Source: Microthyrium microscopicum (Eukaryota; Ascomycota; Dothideomycetes; Microthyriales; Microthyriaceae). Taken from it: a stretch of 64,000 nucleotides of DNA. Below the pieces are notes generated by a model that worked only from the letters and a program-made list of their open reading frames with translations, searched no databases and was not told the origin of the DNA. The stretch's first letter is position 1. Each line of letters opens with the position of its first letter. Below, one piece after another: positions 58,441-64,000 of this stretch. The stretch covers positions 1,309,459-1,373,458 of the forward strand of contig MU004240.1 of NCBI GenBank assembly GCA_010405405.1. Reading direction: 5' to 3'. The translations under genes and the position numbers were made by a program.

Positions 58441-61400
58441 GATTATAAAGAAAGGGTTACTATACCTAATATAATTAGTAAAAGCTAAGTAGGTAGAGAT
58501 AATTTAGTATATAAATTAGGAAGTTAGAAAAGTATTAATTAAAATATTTAATATAGTATATAAATTAAACTATATATTAACTAGCTACTACTACTAAAAC
58601 CTTAATAACTAGTTTAAACTTTTTTCTTCTTACTAGCCTTACTAAAGACTATACCTATTAATAGTTACTTTTACTTATTTTCTAATTTCTACTAAAAGAT
58701 AGACTTAAATATTAATTTATAAACTCTTCTATTAGTAACTACTATAAATAGAAGCCTACTAATATCTTTTAGTAATTATCTATAAAAAGAGTCTTAAGTA
58801 TTACTATTCTTTACCTTATTACTATTTTTACTATTATTTAAATCTATACTATAAAATTTAAAAGAGGTCTTTAAGCTTATAGATTTATTAATATTAGTAC
58901 TTTTAAGGTTTTCTTTCCCTTTAGTAAATCTAAAACTAGTATTATTTTTATTATTAAAACTATCTTTATTAGCCTTATCTATATTCTTATCTAAAATATT
59001 ATTATTCTTACCTAAATTATCTAAATTATTTTCTTTATTAAAAATAATAGGTAACCTATCTAAATCTTTATAATAAGTTATATAATTAAATATCTAATAG
59101 TATATAGTATTAAGATTACTAAAATAAATATAATTAAGTAGGGTATTTATAGGTTATTTTATAATTATATTAATATATTTTTTATACGTACTAACCTTTA
59201 CTTTAATCTTATTAGAACTACCTTAATAGTCTAAAATATTAATTATTAATTTAGTAAATTTATTATTATTATATTAGTAGAGTATATCTTATAATAGTAT
59301 AAGGTTATAAAATATCTAAGGAGAGTAAAAATAATTATATTTAAATTAGTTATAGGTAATAAAGAAGATATATTTTGCTTTAACTTTAGTAGCTAATATA
59401 TAAAGATAATTGCGTACTATATAAACTATTATTAAGTAGAGGTCTAGATTATTATTTTCTTTCTATATAAAAAGAAGATTATTATTTTTTATAGATACTA
59501 TTATTATATTAATAAATTATAAATAATATAATAATAAAGATATACTACTTTTAAAGTATTATATAAACTTATTAAATAAAAATAAGCTAGTTAGGCTATT
59601 ATCTACTATAACGTTATTATTATTTATAATTAGTTCTATATTATTAGATTAAGTATTTAAATTACTATACTTCTTAAACTAAACTTTATAAAGGTCTTTA
59701 ATTATTACGTTATACTAAAATAAACTATTTAAACTAAGGTAGTCCTTCTACTAAGGATTAGTAAAAATAGACTTAGCTATATAAAAAGATAATAACTAAC
59801 TAAAAGTATAAATACGCTATAATTAAATATTAGTTTATATTAGGTTAAAATATACTTATAGTTTTTCTTAAGCCTCTTTTAGATTAGACTAAAGTTTACT
59901 CTACTAATATAGTTAAGTACTTACTAATATATATTTACTTAGAATAGCCTCCTTATTATTAATATATTAAAAGAGCTTTTAGAAGTATAAAAGGACCTTA
60001 TAGATAGATAGAGTCTTAGATCTACTAAGAATCTAAGTTATAGCGTTAAATAAAGTAGTAAGCTAAACTAGATACTTAATATTAGCTTATTCTATATTAG
60101 ATAATATAAGAATCCTTACTTATTACTAATCCTTTTTTTTTCTAGCTTTATAAGCTTTAGTAATAAGGAAGTATATAAAAAACATCTTAATAATTTAAAG
60201 GTAAAGTCTTATTATTATTATTAAGTCTTAATGTATTTTAATATCTTAGATTAGCTAAAGGTTACTATAAGGATTAAGATTATTCTAGTATTTATTAATA
60301 GGGTATAAATTAAATATTTAAGATTTATTAGAATAAAAACTAGCTAAATAAGTAAGGAACCTAAGAAGATATAGTTTAGAGGAGCTAATATACTTAATAA
60401 TACTATAAGCCTAAATTATATTAGCTATTTTAATTAATACTTTTTTAACTTATTAAAAATAAGAACTAACTTACCTTATATAAAATAAGAGTAACTAAGC
60501 TATATTTTATAGTAAGTTTCCTTTCCTTTAAAATATCTTCTTTAATAAATACTTATTTAATTTCTTTATCTATAGACTTATAGCTAAAATAGGAAAGTAA
60601 AGTGCCTTATACTAGTTAAATAATATAAAATATATAAGGAACTTAAATAATACTTATAGTATGCTTAAAGTATTAATATATATTTAATATAGGTACTATT
60701 ATCTTATTATTACTAGTATTATTAACTATAATAAAGTAAACTTTCTTAGTAATGCTATATTAATTAAATATATTACTTATAAGTTTAGTATAAGCTTTAT
60801 TTATAAACTTTCTAATAGTAGAAGAAAAGCTAAGAAGCTTTTTTTTCTATTTTTACTATAGAGTAATCTATTATCTAATAATAATTAAGTACTCTTTATA
60901 AGTAAAATTTAAAGACTACCTATTTAGCTAAACGCTAATATATATATTATTGCCTAGCTAAATAAACTCCTTTCTTAACTTTATAAAATTAATTATAACT
61001 TATTTTATAACTTCTAAAGTAATAGTTTTTTATAAAGTAAATTAAGGTTAAATACCTAATAGTATATAGTAATTAATAACTTACTATATAAATTATAATT
61101 TAAATATACTAAGAAGAAGACCCTTAACTATAATTAAATACGCCTATAAAGTAAAAAAATCTTATAGCATAATCTTATACTTATTAAAGCTATAAATAGC
61201 CTTAAGCTTTATATTATATATTTATAAATATTATAATTAATAATAGTATAGTGTAGTAAGAATTAAATATACTAGAGTTATAATTAATTTTATTTAATTA
61301 AGTATAATTTAATTTTTATTACCTTTAGCTATAGTAATATTATTATAATCTTAGGAAGTAATATACTTATTAAGTAATTCTTATCTAATAAGAAAGGTAC

Positions 61401-64000
61401 TAGTATTATCTTTATAAAGATAGTAGTATTTAAGGAACTTATAATAATAAATATAATAATAATAAGGCTAGCTAGTAAACTTAAAGGCGCTTACTTATAT
61501 ACTATCCTAAATAGGGCTTTTTTTTCTACTATGCTAATAAAAATCTATTTATATAAGAATTAGCCTTTCTTAGTTAGTAGTAAACTAGGATATAATTTGC
61601 TACTAAGTCTAAAAATAATTATTAGTATCTTTACTTTATAAATACGCCTTCTTTTCTTAATTATTAGATTCCTTTAATGCTTTAAGTATTATACTAGAAA
61701 TAAGAGGAGTAAATACTAATAGACTAAAAGGTAATATGCTAATAGAAAAGTTTAGAATAGTACTATTAGTAATAATACCTCTATTTTAGATAGTAGGTTA
61801 TAATAATAAGAAAAAAGTTATTAAGCTAGCTTTAAATATAAAGGAATTAGAAATAAAAGTAAAGGAAGATATAATTTAGAGTAGTGTTAACTTTATTAAA
61901 AAAACCTAGGGTTCTAAAGAAATAAAATTAGTAAGTTAAAAAAGTATTAATTAGAAATCTAGTACTATTTATATTATCTTATAATACTATTTATAGAAAC
62001 TTCTATTTATTCTTCCTTCCTTTTTAATATTAATTAATTATGCTCTATATTTTAATTATTTACTTCTTAATTATGCTAATTTAACTAATCTAGTAATTTA
62101 AGAAGTAACTAATATAACGTATTTCTCTTTCTAACTTCTTATATTACTATACTATTAAACTTTTTCTTAATCTATTATATTTTTTAGCTCTTCTTAAAAT
62201 TACTTAGCCTAGTCTCTTTTCTTTAAAAGTAATTCTATAAACTAGAGATCTATAAAGTTATTTCTTTATATAATCTATACTTAATCTAGTTATTACTAAT
62301 AGTTAGCTATCTTATCTTTCTTAATTAGTATATTTACTAAAAAGTAATACTAGTTCTACTTAGGTAGTTATAATACGCTATATAAGATATACTAAATCTA
62401 AAAATTATTTCTATAATTAACTTTATTATACTACTTAATATAATATTTAAACCTTAAAGTAAGAATATCTTAATAGCCTATTAATCTCTATACTTAATTT
62501 AAAAAAATAATATACTAATTAACTTTTATTATATTTTTCTTATTATAGTAATAAAAAATATTATCTAAATTAACTTACTTATATCTTTATATTTAAATAA
62601 TAATTAAATAGTAGAGAATATTTTAGTCTAAAAATAATTATAAGGCTAAGAATAAGTAACTAGAGTACTTCTTACCTTAATTATCTTTAGTTATAAAGGT
62701 TATACTACTAGAAAAAATTACGACTATTATTAATAGCTATTTAAGAAGTATTACTACTAAAGCACTTACTAAAAAATAATAATTAGCTACTTATAAATTA
62801 TATAGCGCTTTTATATAGAAAGTTTTAGAACTATAGTCTTAAAGAGTAAATAAGTATAAATATTAATAGTAGGAAGCATAAGTAGCATTATTATTATTAT
62901 AGTAATTTAAGTTTATATTATTTATACTAACTAGAAATATTTATAATAAATTTTTTAAAGTTTATTATATAAGAGTACGTAATTATAATAGTAAGAGTTT
63001 ACTTAGCATAGTAAGATAACTTCTACTATAATTTATTTCTAAGATTTACTACTTAGAAGAGTAGTAAAATAAATATAAATACTACTAAAAATTTAGTAAG
63101 AAAAAGAAGATAAAAAAATAATAATAAGTAAAATCTAAAGCAAAAAGTAGAGTTAGTATTATAACTTAAATAAACTTATAAAGATTAGAAGGTTATATAG
63201 ACTTAAAGAGTTTAAAGTTATAGTTTTAAAATATAGCTATATTTAATAATAGTATATAAATAATCTATTATAAGAAGTTAGAAGTAATAAAACTTATTAA
63301 AACTAGCGTTTTATAATTAAGGCGTACTAAACTTTATACTAATATTAAGCTATTATTAAGGCTAAATTTTAAGAAGTTATAAAAATATTAATTAAAATTT
63401 AAAAAGTCTATTATAGCTTTTATTTTTTAAAACGTTTATTTATTATAATATCCTTCTCTTATTAGTTTAAATTAAGTTTTACTAAGTTAAAGGCTAATAT
63501 TCTAAATATTCTTATTTACTATAGGCTATAAATTATTCTATAGCTTACTCTATTAAGTTATTTACTCCTTTTAATTAATTACTATATAATTTACGCCTTA
63601 TTAACCTTTATTATATTACTTTAGCTTACTTTATTATTTTAACGTAACTATATTTTTCTTAACTTTATTTATTTACTCCTTAAAATTTTTTTTTTAATTT
63701 TAAATCTTTTATAATTTTTATGCCTATCTTTATTATCTTCTTTTTATCTACTTATAACCTTATTCTCCTCTTCTAACCTACTTATAATCTTATACTTCTT
63801 TTTATATATTACGCTCTTTTTTATTACTCTTTTTTAATCTACTTATAACTTTATACTCTTCTTTATATACTATATTCTTCTTTATTACTCTCTTCTAACC
63901 TACTTATAACCTTATACTCTTTTTTATCTATTATGCTCTTTTTTATCCTTTTCTTTTAATCTACTTATAACCTTATACTCCTCTTTATATATTATACTCT
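58302..64000. repeat. RIP-saturated AT-rich repeat block
   Basis: 5.7 kb of DNA with stops in every frame and no long reading frame. CA and TG dinucleotides are almost absent while TA is dominant: I find none from about 58,306 to 59,340, and only scattered ones later. That is the product of C-to-T change at CpA on both strands (repeat-induced point mutation), which acts on duplicated DNA, so the block was probably one or more transposable elements. The change is too complete for me to identify the element type. It continues past the right edge. Confidence 0.88.
63748..64000. repeat. 61-bp tandem array inside the AT block
   Basis: The word CTACTTATAA starts at 63748, 63778, 63839, 63900 and 63961: one 30-bp step, then three 61-bp steps. 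Each unit is pyrimidine-rich and shares CTTATACTCTTC-like and ATTAYGCTCTTTT words. The array runs off the window. Confidence 0.75.

Noticed and set aside
58302-64000. Possible mitochondrial or plasmid insertion because of very high AT content
   Set aside because: The selective loss of CA/TG with retained CC, CT and CG points to RIP rather than generally AT-rich organellar DNA, and no organellar genes are readable.
63748-64000. CRISPR-like array
   Set aside because: Eukaryotic AT-rich tandem repeat; units abut with no unique spacers.

Overview
The window is nuclear DNA from a filamentous ascomycete (Pezizomycotina). Evidence: genes with 44-90 bp introns carrying GT..CTRAY..YAG signals, fungus-specific families (CipC, Zn2Cys6 regulators, SepH-type kinase, Lcl2, Syg1), and a 5.7 kb AT-rich block with the signature of repeat-induced point mutation (RIP). 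The vanadium chloroperoxidase resembles the Curvularia enzyme, but the sequence alone does not fix class or species. Exon coordinates were worked out by hand from splice signals, reading-frame arithmetic and family conservation.

Layout. 1-2.6 kb holds LCL2 (partial, -), NOP10 (+) and NOB1 (-); the last two act in ribosome biogenesis. 2.6-5.8 kb has no gene I can name, only coding-like fragments, then a multi-exon gene of unknown family (5.76-7.17 kb). 7.7-23.7 kb is a dense, mostly minus-strand run: AP-1 mu (APM1), sulfite oxidase, a Cys-motif protein of unknown function, the SPX-EXS protein SYG1, a CipC-like protein, a secreted Thr/Val-rich protein, then a plus-strand alpha/beta-hydrolase. 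23.7-33.5 kb is nearly gene-free at ordinary base composition and includes a decayed ABM-domain gene. 33.5-46 kb holds a TALE homeobox gene, a steryl ester lipase, cytochrome c peroxidase, a frameshifted coiled-coil gene and a divergent Zn2Cys6 regulator/short-chain dehydrogenase pair. 46.7-51.2 kb is the septation kinase sepH/CDC7. 52.2-58.1 kb holds a neutral ceramidase and an intronless vanadium chloroperoxidase. 58.3-64 kb is the RIP-saturated block, ending in a 61-bp tandem array that runs off the window.

How it fits together. Most genes are single-copy housekeeping functions: rRNA processing, clathrin adaptor, sulfite detoxification, phosphate sensing or export, lipid hydrolysis, peroxide removal, septation. 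The accessory character sits in the two gene-poor stretches and at the right edge, where a secondary-metabolism-type oxidase lies about 160 bp from RIP-destroyed repeats. The most useful observations are a NOP10 start codon apparently split by a GC-AG intron, a catalytic Ser-to-Thr change in the ceramidase, a 16-bp direct-repeat insertion that frameshifts a perfect heptad-repeat protein, intron read-through forms of APM1, the homeobox gene and the ceramidase, and the near-total loss of CA/TG in the AT block. I did not find a convincing wholly new system.
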